64,000 nucleotides of DNA, taken from contig NZ_JAJVKW010000011.1 of the NCBI RefSeq assembly GCF_024198255.1, positions 333,756-397,755 of the forward strand, given 5' to 3'. This DNA comes from Myxococcus guangdongensis. GTDB taxonomy: Bacteria; Myxococcota; Myxococcia; Myxococcales; Myxococcaceae. Numbering within the stretch: position 1 is the stretch's first letter; every line of letters starts with the position of its first letter. The notes below the pieces were generated by a model. That model was not told the DNA's origin. It worked only from the letters and a program-made list of their open reading frames with translations, and searched no databases. Below, in pieces: positions 27,345 to 37,572 of this stretch. A program made the translations under genes and the position numbers.

Positions 27345-29204
27345 GTGACCGAGCATGCGCAGCGACAGACCTCCCGCTTCCTGCCCTTCCTCGCGTGGCT
27401 GCCCGCGTGGCGCCCCAGCTCGCTCAAGCGCGACCTGGTGGCGGCCCTCACCATCACCGCGCTGCAGATACCGGAGGCCATGGCCTACGCGGAGCTGGCG
27501 GGCGTCCCACCGCAAGCCGCCTTCTACGCGGGCCCGGTGGCACTCGTGCTCTATGCGCTGCTGGGCACATCGCGACAGCTCGTCGTCGCCATCTCCGCCA
27601 CGGTGGCGGTGCTCTCCGCCTCCACGGTGGCGAGCCTCGCGCAGACCGGAACCCCGCGCTTCATCGCGCTGACGGCCGCGCTCGCGATGCTCGCCGGAGT
27701 CATCTCCCTCCTGGCCGGAATGCTCAAGCTCGGCCGCATCGCCCAGTTCTTCTCCGAGTCGCTCCTCACGGGCTTCGTCTTCGGGCTCGCGCTCGTCATC
27801 GCCATCAAGCAGGTGCCCAAGCTGCTCGGGCTCGATGCCGGCGGTGGCAACTTCTTCGAGCGGCTCTGGCACCTCGTCACCCACCTGCCGCAGACACACC
27901 CGCTCACGCTCGTCGTGGGCGCGGCGAGCCTCGGGCTCCTGCTCGTGCTGGGCCGCTGGGTGCCGAAGCTGCCCGCGTCCCTCGTCGTCCTCGTGCTGGG
28001 CACCGCGTGCATCGGCCTGCTCGGACTCCAGAGCCACGGCGTGAAGGTGGTGGGTGACATCCCCTCGGGCCTCTCCGGCCCCGCGATTCCCGACGTCGGG
28101 TTGAAGGACCTGCTGGGCCTCCTGCCGGGCGCGTGCGGCATCGCGCTGGTCACCTTCGCGGAGGCCATCGGACCGGCGCGCGTGCTCGCGTCGAAACACC
28201 GCTACGAGGTGGACGCGAACCAGGAGCTCATCGGCCTGGGCGCCGCGAACCTGGGCGCCGGGCTCTTCCGCGGGCTCTCGGTGGGCTGCAGCCTCTCGAA
28301 GTCCGCCGCCAACGACGCGGCCGGCGCCCGGACACAGATGCCCAGCCTGCTCGCCGCCGCGCTGCTCGCGCTGGTGGCGCTCTTCTTCACGCCCCTGTTC
28401 CGCACGCTGCCGGAGGCCACCCTGGCCGCCATCGTGGTCCTCGCCACCGCGGGGATGATGGACGTGAAGGAGATGCGCCGCCTCTTCACGCTGCGCCGCA
28501 CCGACTTCCTCCTGGCCACGGGCGCGATGCTGAGCGTCCTCGTGCTCGACGTGCTCCCCGGGTTGTTGGTGTCGGTGGGGCTCTCGGTGGCCTTCCTCGT
28601 CTGGCGGGCGAGCCAACCCCGGCTGACCGAATTGGGCCGCGTCCCGGGCACCCTCGACTTCGCCGACGTCCACCGGCGCCCCGCGCCCCTCCGCATCCCG
28701 GGCCTGCTGATACTCCGGCCGAACGAAGGCATCTTCTTCGCCAACGCCACCGCGCTGCGAGACGCCGTCATCGCGCGCGTCGACCCGTCGAGCACCCCGG
28801 TCCACACCGTGCTGCTGGACCTCGAAGTGACAGCGGACCTGGACGTGCCCGGCGCGGACATGCTCGGCGAGCTGAAGGAATCACTCGACCAGCGGGACAT
28901 CACGCTGATGCTGTCCAGGGTGCTCGCGCCCACCCTGTCGCTGCTCGACAGGACCGGCGTGACGGAGCGCCTGGGCGAGCGAGACCTCCAGCCCCAGACG
29001 CTCAACGGCGTCATCGAGTACCTCACCCGCCGGGCGCACCACTCGAAGGAGGAGTGGGCCCTCATCCGCGATGGTCTCCAACGCCTGGTCGAGCTGGTCG
29101 ACGAGGCGCACGACTCCTCGGAGGACGAGGGTGAGCGCCGAAGGCTGGAGGAGCTGCGTCGCACCCTGTCGCGGCTCGACACGCCTCACGGGCCCCCGGA
29201 GTGA
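27345..29204 (+). CDS. SulP family anion transporter with C-terminal STAS domain
   Basis: A 619-residue inner-membrane protein. The GTG at 27345 has GGAGGGG about 7 bases upstream. The LVAALTITALQIPEAMAYAE signature at about residues 28-47 is the SulP consensus (sulfate permease signature region). Ten or more hydrophobic helices follow to about residue 430. A STAS domain (about 455-560) contains RIPGLLILRPNEGIFFANA and DLEVTADLDVPGADML, and a charged helical tail ends the protein. SulP members move sulfate, bicarbonate or other anions with protons or sodium. The substrate here is unknown, and no carbonic anhydrase or sulfate gene is adjacent. Confidence 0.9.
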   Translation: MTEHAQRQTSRFLPFLAWLPAWRPSSLKRDLVAALTITALQIPEAMAYAELAGVPPQAAFYAGPVALVLYALLGTSRQLVVAISATVAVLSASTVASLAQTGTPRFIALTAALAMLAGVISLLAGMLKLGRIAQFFSESLLTGFVFGLALVIAIKQVPKLLGLDAGGGNFFERLWHLVTHLPQTHPLTLVVGAASLGLLLVLGRWVPKLPASLVVLVLGTACIGLLGLQSHGVKVVGDIPSGLSGPAIPDVGLKDLLGLLPGACGIALVTFAEAIGPARVLASKHRYEVDANQELIGLGAANLGAGLFRGLSVGCSLSKSAANDAAGARTQMPSLLAAALLALVALFFTPLFRTLPEATLAAIVVLATAGMMDVKEMRRLFTLRRTDFLLATGAMLSVLVLDVLPGLLVSVGLSVAFLVWRASQPRLTELGRVPGTLDFADVHRRPAPLRIPGLLILRPNEGIFFANATALRDAVIARVDPSSTPVHTVLLDLEVTADLDVPGADMLGELKESLDQRDITLMLSRVLAPTLSLLDRTGVTERLGERDLQPQTLNGVIEYLTRRAHHSKEEWALIRDGLQRLVELVDEAHDSSEDEGERRRLEELRRTLSRLDTPHGPPE

Positions 29205-29220
29205 CGGGGAGCGAGGAAGC

Positions 29221-29691
29221 TCAGCGTCGTGGGTCTTCCGGCTGTTCGCCCCGCAACTCGCGCATGATTCGGCGACGGTGGAAGACGCGGCTCTCCAGCA
29301 GCCCCACCAGCCAGCTCGTGAGGGAGATGGAGGGCGCCACGCAAGCGGCGAGCAGCGGGTTGCCCAGTGCGGCCTCGCAGCCCACCGCCGCCGCAATCCA
29401 GATGGAGGCGGCCGTCGTGATGCCGAAGATGGCGCTGCCCTTCTTGAGGACGCTCGCCGCGCCCACGAACCCGATGCCGGAGGCCACGCCCTGGATGATG
29501 CGCAGCGAATCCGAGGGCGTCCCCGTCAGGTTCGCCCCGGACGTACAGAAGAGCGCGGCGCCCAGCGTCACCAGGTAGTGGGTCCGTACGCCGCCCGGCC
29601 GCCTCCGGTAGGGCAGCCCCAGGACGATGCCCGCCGCCCCCGCCACGAACAGCCGAACGAGCAGCTCTCCACTCCCGAACTCCGCGGCCAT
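29221..29691 (-). CDS. MgtC/SapB family membrane protein
   Basis: A 156-residue protein with four hydrophobic helices. It has the family features: an early LFVAGAAGIVLGLPYRRRPGG segment with arginines after the first helix, RTHYLVTLGAALFC, and GIGFVGAASVLKKG followed by GITTAASIWIAAAVG. The C-terminal ACT-like domain of full-length MgtC is absent, as in many short SapB-type members. MgtC proteins affect magnesium homeostasis and acid tolerance in other bacteria, but the reaction is unclear. It converges with the SulP gene across 16 bases. Confidence 0.85.
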   Translation of the reverse strand: MAAEFGSGELLVRLFVAGAAGIVLGLPYRRRPGGVRTHYLVTLGAALFCTSGANLTGTPSDSLRIIQGVASGIGFVGAASVLKKGSAIFGITTAASIWIAAAVGCEAALGNPLLAACVAPSISLTSWLVGLLESRVFHRRRIMRELRGEQPEDPRR

Positions 29692-29787
29692 GACACGCGG
29701 CCCCCCGACCGCGCGCCAAAGGTGGTGCTCCCGTGTGGCGCTCGCAACACACGCCAGCGCCGGCCTCCCCTCGGGACCAGGGCGCGT

Positions 29788-31224
29788 TCAGAAGCCGATG
29801 GCCGGCAACGGTGGCCAGGGCGCCCCCTGGAGCGCGTGCTCCAGCGCCTCGGCATGGTGTCGGACGACCGCATGCTCCGAGGTCGTACGGAGGTCGTGGA
29901 GCTGCGCCCGCGCGGCGCCGCGGTCCGCGTCCTCACGCGCGTCACGCGCCACGGTGGCGAGCAGGCGCAGGAGCCGGAGCATCACGGAGGGCTCCGTGGC
30001 GCCGTAGCGCAGGACCGGCTCGGTGACCTGCTCCAGATGGTCGCGCAGCGAAGGTGAGCGCAGGAACACGCGCGGCGTTCCCGCGCCATCCGGCAGCACG
30101 CGCGGCCCCAGGTGCATCGAGCCCAGCTCACGCAGCAGGAAGGTGAGCTGGTCCAGCGCCTCCACGGCCGTGTACGGGTCGTTGATGCCGGGGGACAAGG
30201 CCCGGGTGGCGACATCCACCAACTGCCGCACGCCCAGCGACACGTCCCGCGCCTCGTCCCGCCAGCGCCCCAGGCGGATGGCGCGCGACACGAGCGCCGC
30301 CGTCTCCTCGCGCCCCGCGGCCTGGCCCCAAGTCCCCGACACCACCCACCCCACCTGCTCACCGCGCACCACCGGCTCTCCCACGGCGCGCTCCAGGTGC
30401 ACCACGAGCCCCCTCGCCGTCGCGACCGCCAGGAGCGCCCGCGCATCGACGGCGACGATGAAGCCGCTCCCCACGGCCCGCAGCGGCCACGACGCCGCCG
30501 TTCGCGAGCCCGACGCGCCGGGCCCATCCAGGTCCGCCACGCTCGAGCCTGACGCACCGTCCTCTGCTCGCGAACCCGAAGTGCCGGGCACCCTCACGTC
30601 CTCCGCGCGCAACGGCTCCAGGCCTCGGGCGACCGCCAGCGTATCCACGCGCACCCGCCGGACCAGGTTCTCCACGCGCATGAGCTGCAACGTCTGCAGC
30701 ACCTGGAACACGAGCGCGCCCTCGCAGACGACGAGCAGCCACATGGCCAGCGCGAGCGCGGGGCGAGGAACGCGCCCGACCTGCGCGACGAGCCCGAACT
30801 CGTGGGCCGCCACCAGGCAGAAGACGCTCGTGGCGATGAACACCGGGATGACGACGCGGATGCCCGCGCTGTGCAGGTACAGCCGCAGCAGGCGCGGCGA
30901 GTACTGGCCCGCCGCGTTCTGCACCACGAGCATGGACAGGGACAGGACGATGCTCAGCGACGTCAGCGACACGCCGAGCACCGTCGACAGCATGCTCCGC
31001 GCCTCCGCGGGCGTGGCCGACCAGGCCGCTCCACTCAGGCCTCGCACCACCGGAGCGCCTGGGCTCACGAAGAAGATGCCCAGGCTGGCCCCCAGCAGCG
31101 CGCCCACGAGGGGAGGGACCCACAGCCGGTGACGCCGCCACTCGTGGAAGGACCTGCCCTCGTCGCGCCGTCGTCCCGCCCCGGCCCACGCTCCCGCGCG
31201 AGGAAGCACCTGTGTCGCCGCCAT
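29788..31224 (-). CDS. DUF2254 family membrane protein
   Basis: A 478-residue protein. The ATG at 31224 has GGGAGGAG about 7 bases upstream. Four hydrophobic helices occur before residue 190. The MLSTVLGVSLTSLSIVLSLS and QNAAGQYSPRLLRLYL segments, and the later DVATRALSPGINDPYTAVEALDQL, are the DUF2254 landmarks. The C-terminal half is cytoplasmic. An inserted serine/glycine/alanine stretch (about 215-245) is repetitive. Function of the family is not known. MgtC lies downstream on the same strand with 96 bases between. Confidence 0.85.
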   Translation of the reverse strand: MAATQVLPRAGAWAGAGRRRDEGRSFHEWRRHRLWVPPLVGALLGASLGIFFVSPGAPVVRGLSGAAWSATPAEARSMLSTVLGVSLTSLSIVLSLSMLVVQNAAGQYSPRLLRLYLHSAGIRVVIPVFIATSVFCLVAAHEFGLVAQVGRVPRPALALAMWLLVVCEGALVFQVLQTLQLMRVENLVRRVRVDTLAVARGLEPLRAEDVRVPGTSGSRAEDGASGSSVADLDGPGASGSRTAASWPLRAVGSGFIVAVDARALLAVATARGLVVHLERAVGEPVVRGEQVGWVVSGTWGQAAGREETAALVSRAIRLGRWRDEARDVSLGVRQLVDVATRALSPGINDPYTAVEALDQLTFLLRELGSMHLGPRVLPDGAGTPRVFLRSPSLRDHLEQVTEPVLRYGATEPSVMLRLLRLLATVARDAREDADRGAARAQLHDLRTTSEHAVVRHHAEALEHALQGAPWPPLPAIGF

Positions 31225-31723
31225 GTGCGTCTCCTCCCTCACGAGGCCCTGGGTGCTCCGTTCCCCCATCCGGCGCCTGCGACGAAGCTGGGCGCCGGCG
31301 GGCGCCAGGACAACGAGGGCCCACACCGAGAGGGAGGCGTTCGTCCCCCAGCAGGAGCCCACCGCCCGGGGCCCACCACGGTCGAACCCCGCGAATCCGG
31401 GAGGCAGGGCGCTCCCCCCAGGCGCACGCCCACCCGGCCCCGGGACAGCCGACGTGTGCGGGTCAGGCCTTCCCTCCGGGCCCGCCCGTGCATACCTGGA
31501 GCGTGTTGGGTGGCAAGGAGGCGCCAGAGGGCCGGCTGGCGCCTCCGCTCTCGTCCCCGGGACGACCGGACGGGCCCCGAAGCCACTCCCCTGGAAACCA
31601 CGCATCACGTGGCCGCGCCAGACGCGTGCGGCGCGCCCCGGGCTGGGCTAAGCGTCTCGACGTGAGCCCAGGCTCCGCGCCGGCCGAGACCCGGGGCCCG
31701 CTCACCTGAGGAGGAACCAAGCG
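31225..31723. other. Intergenic region between divergent genes
   Basis: About 500 bases between the divergent DUF2254 and AsmA-like genes. Frames are open on both strands because of the GC content, but none has a start with a ribosome site or protein-like composition. It presumably holds both promoters; none is obvious by eye. Confidence 0.5.
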
Positions 31724-34441
31724 ATGTCCGACGTCGTGAAGAAGAAGCGCCGCTGGCCGTACGTGCTCGGGGGAGTCTTCGCGCTCCTCGTCGTCGCCGT
31801 GCTCGTGGTGCTCTGGCGGCTCGACGCCATCCTGTTGAAGACGGCCAAGGAGCAGGCCGCCACCTATTCACAGAAGCTGGGCCGCCCGATTGAAATCGGC
31901 GACATCTCCACCCAGCTCTTCCCCAGCGTGGGCGCGGTGGTGGAGGACGTCTCCATCGGCGCGGGCGAGGGCGAGGACCTGCCGCTCGCGACGCTCGCCA
32001 AGGTGGACGTCAGCGTGGCCGTGGGGCCGCTGCTCTCCTCGAGCGGCAAGGACATCCAGGTGAAGAACGCCGAGGTGTCCGGCCTCACCGTCAACGTGGT
32101 GCGCCTGGCCGACGGCACCACCAACGTCCAGCGCCTGCTCGAGCGCCTGGCGGAGCAGTCCCCTCCCGAGGAGGAGAAGCCCGAGGAGGAGTCGAAGCCC
32201 ACGGACCTCTCCGGCGTGCACGTGGAGCGCGCCGCGCTCACCGACGGCACCATCCGCTTCGTCGACCGCGCCGGGGGACAGGCCGCGCGCGAGCTGGCGG
32301 TGAAGGACCTGGACGTCGAGGTGAAGGACCTGCGCGCCGGCAAGCCGCTGGTGGTCGACCTGGCCGCGGCGGTGCTCGCGGAGAAGCAGAACCTGAAGCT
32401 CTCGCTGCACGCGGCCCCGCTGCCGCCCACGCTGATTCCCACGCCGGAGCGCGTGACGCTGAAGGCGGAGAAGATTGACTTGTCCCCGCTGGGCCCCTTC
32501 CTGCCGCCCGACGTGGGCCTGCAGGCGGGCACGCTGGACGCGGACTGGAAGGCGGAGCTCGGCGGCGCGGTGCCCGGTGGCAAGGGCCCCACGCGGCTGG
32601 TCGGCGCCATCTCCGCGCTGGGCATGCGCTTCGCGGGTGCGGAGGGTGGCAAGGCGCTGGACGTGGTGCTCGACACGGACGTCACCGGGGACCTGGCCAC
32701 CGGAGACCTGTCGCTCGACAAGCTGAAGCTGGACCTGGGCCCGGCGAACATCACGGGCAAGGGCCGCGTGAAGGGCATGCTGTCGGACGCGCCGTCGGTG
32801 GAGGGCTTCGAGCTGGTGGGCCGCGACCTGGACCCGGCGGTGCTCGCCGAGTACTACCCGCCGCTGAAGAAGCAGCTCAAGGGGATGATCGCCGGCCCCA
32901 TCGGCCTGGACGTGCGCGCCAGCGGGACGCAGGCCGCGCAGGCCATCAACGTGTCGGTGGACCTGACGCCAGTGCGCCTGCGAGTGCCCGCGCAGCTCAC
33001 CAAGGAGTCGGGCGGCGCCATGAAGCTCACCGCGAACGTCACGGGCGCGGCGGCGAGCGGCGGCGCGCTGAAGTTCGACGCGAAGGCGGACCTGTCTGGC
33101 GTGGACCTGCGGCCGGGCCTGCTGGTGGACAAGGCCCCGGGGCAGCGGATGGAGATGACCGCGGCGGGCACGTACGCGCCCGGCAAGGGCGGCGTGGGCA
33201 TGAAGGTGGACGTGCCGAAGATGACGGCGCACCTGCTCCAGGACACGGTGACGGGCAGCGCGTCGTTCGCGACGGCGGGCACGGGCAAGAAGCAGACGAC
33301 GACGTTCTCCGCGGACGTGAAGGCGAACAAGCTGGACGCGGACGCGCTGCTGTTCGACGAGCAGGAGCTGGCGGCGCGCAACGGCGGCACGGTGCCCGCG
33401 CCCGGGTCGGCGGAGCTTCCCCCCGAGGACCCCGCGCGGTTCAACGGCTACCGGGGTGACATCCGCTTCGCGGTGGGCACGCTGCGCTACACGCAGATGG
33501 ACCTGACCAACGTCACCGGCGTGGTGAAGATGACGGACGACCTCATCTCCGTGGAGAAGTTCTCCTCGGGCGTGTTCGGCGGCAAGGTGGTCGCGGACGG
33601 GACGAGCATCCGCCTGGGCCCCGCCGCGCCGCAGCGCCCGTTCGAGGCGAAGGTGAAGGTGGAGGGCGTGCAGGTGGCGGACGCCATCGCGCAGGCCACG
33701 CCGCGCAAGGTGATGACGGGCACGTTCAACGGGAACGTGGACGTGAAGGGCATCGGCTACACGCCGGAGAAGCTCAAGGAGACGCTCCTGGGCGGCATCA
33801 GCGGCAACATCCTGGGCGGCACGCTGCTGGGCAAGGATTTGGTGTCGTCCGTCTCCGAGCCGCTCGCCAAGGCGCTCCCCTTCGCCTCCAAGGCGCTCAA
33901 GAGCAACGAGGTGACGTCGCTCAGCGAGAACCTGCCCTTCGGCGTGCAGATCAAGAACGGCGTCGCGCAGCTGTCCAAGCCGATCACGTGGACGCGGCCG
34001 GAGGCGGCGCTGAGCTTCGACGGCGGCATCAAGCTGGACGGCACGCTGGACCTCACGGGCGCGGTGGCGCTGACGCCGTCGACGGTGAAGACGTTGACCC
34101 TGGGCAAGGTGACGCCGCCGTCGGACATCCCGGTGGGCCTGAAGTTGACGGGCCCGGCGTGGAAGCCCGAGGTGACGGGCGTGGACGTGAAGCCGGCGGT
34201 GACGACGTTGGCGAAGCTCGCGGCGTCCTCGCTCGCGGGCAGCCTCATCGGCGGTGAGCGCGGCCAGCAGGTGCAGCAGGCCATCGAGGGCGGCGAGGAG
34301 AAGCTGCGCGCCGACGCCGAGGCGAAGCGCAAGGAGATGGAGGCCAAGGCCGCCGAGGAGAAGAAGCGCCTGGAGGCCGAGGCGAAGAAGCGCGCCGAGG
34401 AGGAGGCCAAGAAGCGCCTGCGCGGCATCTTCGGGAAGTAG
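31724..34441 (+). CDS. AsmA family protein
   Basis: A 905-residue protein preceded by GAGGAGGAACC. A short basic cytoplasmic start (KKKRRW) and one membrane helix (about residues 12-31) are followed by a long periplasmic beta-rich region. The N-terminal module (about 35-120) matches AsmA: AKEQAATYSQKLGRPIEIGD, then LAKVDVSVAVGPLLS and VVRLADGTTNVQRLL. The C-terminal AsmA_2-like region ends near residue 850, before a charged coiled-coil tail (EAKRKEMEAKAAEEKKRLEA). AsmA-like proteins are bridge-type lipid carriers between the inner and outer membranes; this role is inferred from the family. It is a single gene with a strong hairpin after it. Confidence 0.85.
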   Translation: MSDVVKKKRRWPYVLGGVFALLVVAVLVVLWRLDAILLKTAKEQAATYSQKLGRPIEIGDISTQLFPSVGAVVEDVSIGAGEGEDLPLATLAKVDVSVAVGPLLSSSGKDIQVKNAEVSGLTVNVVRLADGTTNVQRLLERLAEQSPPEEEKPEEESKPTDLSGVHVERAALTDGTIRFVDRAGGQAARELAVKDLDVEVKDLRAGKPLVVDLAAAVLAEKQNLKLSLHAAPLPPTLIPTPERVTLKAEKIDLSPLGPFLPPDVGLQAGTLDADWKAELGGAVPGGKGPTRLVGAISALGMRFAGAEGGKALDVVLDTDVTGDLATGDLSLDKLKLDLGPANITGKGRVKGMLSDAPSVEGFELVGRDLDPAVLAEYYPPLKKQLKGMIAGPIGLDVRASGTQAAQAINVSVDLTPVRLRVPAQLTKESGGAMKLTANVTGAAASGGALKFDAKADLSGVDLRPGLLVDKAPGQRMEMTAAGTYAPGKGGVGMKVDVPKMTAHLLQDTVTGSASFATAGTGKKQTTTFSADVKANKLDADALLFDEQELAARNGGTVPAPGSAELPPEDPARFNGYRGDIRFAVGTLRYTQMDLTNVTGVVKMTDDLISVEKFSSGVFGGKVVADGTSIRLGPAAPQRPFEAKVKVEGVQVADAIAQATPRKVMTGTFNGNVDVKGIGYTPEKLKETLLGGISGNILGGTLLGKDLVSSVSEPLAKALPFASKALKSNEVTSLSENLPFGVQIKNGVAQLSKPITWTRPEAALSFDGGIKLDGTLDLTGAVALTPSTVKTLTLGKVTPPSDIPVGLKLTGPAWKPEVTGVDVKPAVTTLAKLAASSLAGSLIGGERGQQVQQAIEGGEEKLRADAEAKRKEMEAKAAEEKKRLEAEAKKRAEEEAKKRLRGIFGK

Positions 34442-34463
34442 CGCACGGTACGACGGGAGCCCT

Positions 34464-34517
34464 CACGGCCCGGTCGAGCGGATGTCCTCCCCAGGACGCT
34501 CGCTCCTCCGGGCCGTG
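34464..34517 (+). terminator. Nested hairpin after the AsmA-like gene
   Basis: Outer arms CACGGCCCGG (34464-34473) and CCGGGCCGTG (34508-34517) are perfect complements. Inner arms GAGCG/CGCTC and GTCCT/AGGAC nest inside them. It lies 22 bases after the stop, and only a short TTG follows. Confidence 0.6.
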
Positions 34518-34522
34518 TTGCA

Positions 34523-34548
34523 TGAAACACCCTGAAACGGTGTGAAAC
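34523..34548 (+). promoter_or_regulatory. Probable activator site: three TGAAAC repeats
   Basis: TGAAAC occurs at 34523, 34533 and 34543, exactly 10 bases apart, so all three face the same side of the helix. The array lies about 50-70 bases upstream of the -24 element at 34595. The reverse hexamer GTTTCA recurs upstream of the dioxygenase gene (37430-37457). This fits an upstream activating site for the sigma-54 activator encoded at 36113. Confidence 0.6.
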
Positions 34549-34594
34549 AGCGCCGCGCTCCAGCACACACGCGGGCTGTCCTCGGGGACGATGG

Positions 34595-34610
34595 TGGCAT
34601 GCGCCCTGCT
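34595..34610 (+). promoter_or_regulatory. Sigma-54 type promoter of the sulfide:quinone oxidoreductase gene
   Basis: TGGCATGCGCCCTGCT has GG and GC with the 10-base spacing required at -24 and -12 (consensus TGGCACG-N4-TTGCW). It differs from consensus at two of the informative bases. It ends 41 bases before the ATG at 34652. Confidence 0.65.
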
Positions 34611-34651
34611 AAGGCCCCCTGCCGATGTCATCCAGGCAGGGAGCGAGCACG

Positions 34652-35923
34652 ATGAACCCGAGCGAGGACTGCGGCTGCACGGACCCGGCGACGACGCCCA
34701 TGCCCTACGTGGCGCCCGTGAGCGAGCGCCACCGGGTGCTCATCCTCGGCGGAGGCACGGCGGGCATCTGCGTGGCGGCGAGGCTCGCGAGGCTGGGGCA
34801 GAAGGGCGTGGCGATCCTGGAGCCCTCGGAGCGCCACTACTACCAGCCGCTCTGGACGTTGGTGGGCGCGGGCGAGGCGCGCATCGAGGACACCGTGCGC
34901 GCCGAGGCCAGCCTCATCCCCCGAGGCGTGAAGTGGCTGAAGGACGCCGCGGAGGAGGTGGACCCCGTGCGGCAGGAGGTGCGCACCCGGGGCGGGCTGC
35001 GCGTGGGCTACGACTTCCTGGTGGTGGCGCCCGGCATCCAGCTGGACTGGGACCAGGTGCGGGGTCTGCGTGACGCGCTGGAGACGGAGCACGTCAGCAG
35101 CAACTACGACGTGAGGCTCGCGCCCAAGACGTGGCGGATGCTGCGGGCGTTCCAGGGAGGCACCGCGCTCTTCACGCATCCGACCACGCCGGTGAAGTGC
35201 GCGGGGGCGCCGCAGAAAATCATGTACCTGGCCGCCGACCACTTCCGCCGCACGGGCATCCTGGAGCGCTCGCGGGTGGTGTTCGGCTCGGGAGCGAAGG
35301 CCATCTTCGGGGTGCAGCCCTTCGCGCGGGTGCTGGAGGACGTGGTGAAGCGCTACGGCATCCAGACGCACTTCGGACACGACCTGGTCGCGGTGGATGG
35401 AGCGCGGCGCGAGGCGACGTTCGAGACGATGCGCGAGGGGCAGAAGACGCGCGTCACGCTGGGCTACGACCTGCTGCATGTCACGCCGCCGCAGAGCGCG
35501 CCGGACTTCATCCGGAACAGTCCGCTCACCTCGCGCGAGGGAGCGTGCAGCGGCTGGGTGCGCGCGGACAAGTACACGCTCCAGCATCCGGGGTTCCCGA
35601 ATGTCTTCGCGCTCGGGGACGCGTCGGACCTGCCCACGAGTCGCACGGGGGCGGCCATCCGCAAGCAGGCGCCGGTGCTCGTGCAGAACCTGCGCGACGT
35701 CATGGCGGGCCGAGCGCCCACCGCGAGGTACGACGGGTACGCCTCGTGTCCGTTGACCACGGGGTACGGGAAGCTGCTGCTCGCGGAGTTCGACTACGAC
35801 GGCAAGCCCACGCCCAGCTTCCCGCTCATCGACACGACGCAGGAGCGACGGGACATGTGGTGGATGAAGAAGTACGGCCTGCCCCAGCTCTACTGGAAGG
35901 GAATGCTGCGCGGGCGGGCGTAG
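34652..35923 (+). CDS. sqr: Sulfide:quinone oxidoreductase, type II (SQOR-like)
   Basis: A 423-residue flavoprotein that oxidises sulfide to persulfide/sulfane sulfur and reduces quinone at the membrane. AGGGAG lies 8 bases before the ATG at 34652. An FAD-binding Rossmann motif (VLILGGGTAGICVAARLARL) starts at about residue 29. PVKCAGAPQKIMYLAADHF contains Cys183 and YASCPLTTGYGKLLLAEFDY contains Cys366, matching the two redox cysteines of type II (mitochondrial SQOR-like) enzymes; the third cysteine of type I is absent. The N-terminal EDCGCTDP is an extra feature. It heads the sulfur-oxidation locus and is probably activated by the sigma-54 regulator next to it. Confidence 0.9.
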   Translation: MNPSEDCGCTDPATTPMPYVAPVSERHRVLILGGGTAGICVAARLARLGQKGVAILEPSERHYYQPLWTLVGAGEARIEDTVRAEASLIPRGVKWLKDAAEEVDPVRQEVRTRGGLRVGYDFLVVAPGIQLDWDQVRGLRDALETEHVSSNYDVRLAPKTWRMLRAFQGGTALFTHPTTPVKCAGAPQKIMYLAADHFRRTGILERSRVVFGSGAKAIFGVQPFARVLEDVVKRYGIQTHFGHDLVAVDGARREATFETMREGQKTRVTLGYDLLHVTPPQSAPDFIRNSPLTSREGACSGWVRADKYTLQHPGFPNVFALGDASDLPTSRTGAAIRKQAPVLVQNLRDVMAGRAPTARYDGYASCPLTTGYGKLLLAEFDYDGKPTPSFPLIDTTQERRDMWWMKKYGLPQLYWKGMLRGRA

Positions 35924-35998
35924 TCCCAACGTTTTTTGCGCCCTGCACGTGCTCCCGCTCTACGGCAGGGGCATGCTGCGCGGGCGGGAGCCCCAACG
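35887..35998. repeat. Degenerate duplication of the 3' end of the sqr gene
   Basis: The last codons of the gene and its stop (35887-35931, from GCTCTAC to CCCAACG) recur imperfectly at 35957-35998. ATGCTGCGCGGGCGG is identical in both. The second copy lacks the stop and reads LYGRGMLRGR in the matching frame, so it is a short tandem duplication that has drifted. Confidence 0.6.
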
Positions 35999-36112
35999 CG
36001 TGTGACACATGCGCGTTGCCCTCGTCTGCTCCACGGCAGCGGCGCGCGCATACCGGACACGCAGCGCCACGGGCGTGCCTGCGAACCCACTCCGCGCTAT
36101 GCACCCCGGAGC

Positions 36113-37399
<1,287 letters not shown>

Positions 37400-37429
37400 G
37401 CGAGCGACCGTCCTCGAACCAGGGCGACC

Positions 37430-37457
37430 GTTTCACCCAGGTGTTTCACCTGTTTCC
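37430..37457 (+). promoter_or_regulatory. Probable activator site: clustered GTTTCA repeats
   Basis: GTTTCA at 37430 and 37443 and GTTTCC at 37452 repeat the reverse complement of the TGAAAC array upstream of sqr. The sequence includes the dyad AGGTG-TTT-CACCT. It lies about 55-80 bases before the -24 element at 37512. Confidence 0.55.
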
Positions 37458-37511
37458 TCGAAGTGGGTGCCACGACCGGCGCGCTCGGGCCGTCACTCGG
37501 AGCCGCATCGC

Positions 37512-37527
37512 TGGCATGGGGCTCGCA
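37512..37527 (+). promoter_or_regulatory. Sigma-54 type promoter of the persulfide dioxygenase gene
   Basis: TGGCATGGGGCTCGCA has GG and GC at the spacing of a -24/-12 promoter, with the same TGGCATG block as the sqr promoter. It ends 45 bases before the ATG at 37573. Confidence 0.6.
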
Positions 37528-37572
37528 GTACCGCTGCACATGCGCTGCGACCAACACAGGAGGGAAGTGGAC

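Noticed and set aside
31212..31709. Open frames in the AsmA/DUF2254 intergenic region
   Set aside because: No ribosome site, proline/arginine-rich composition of noncoding GC-rich DNA.
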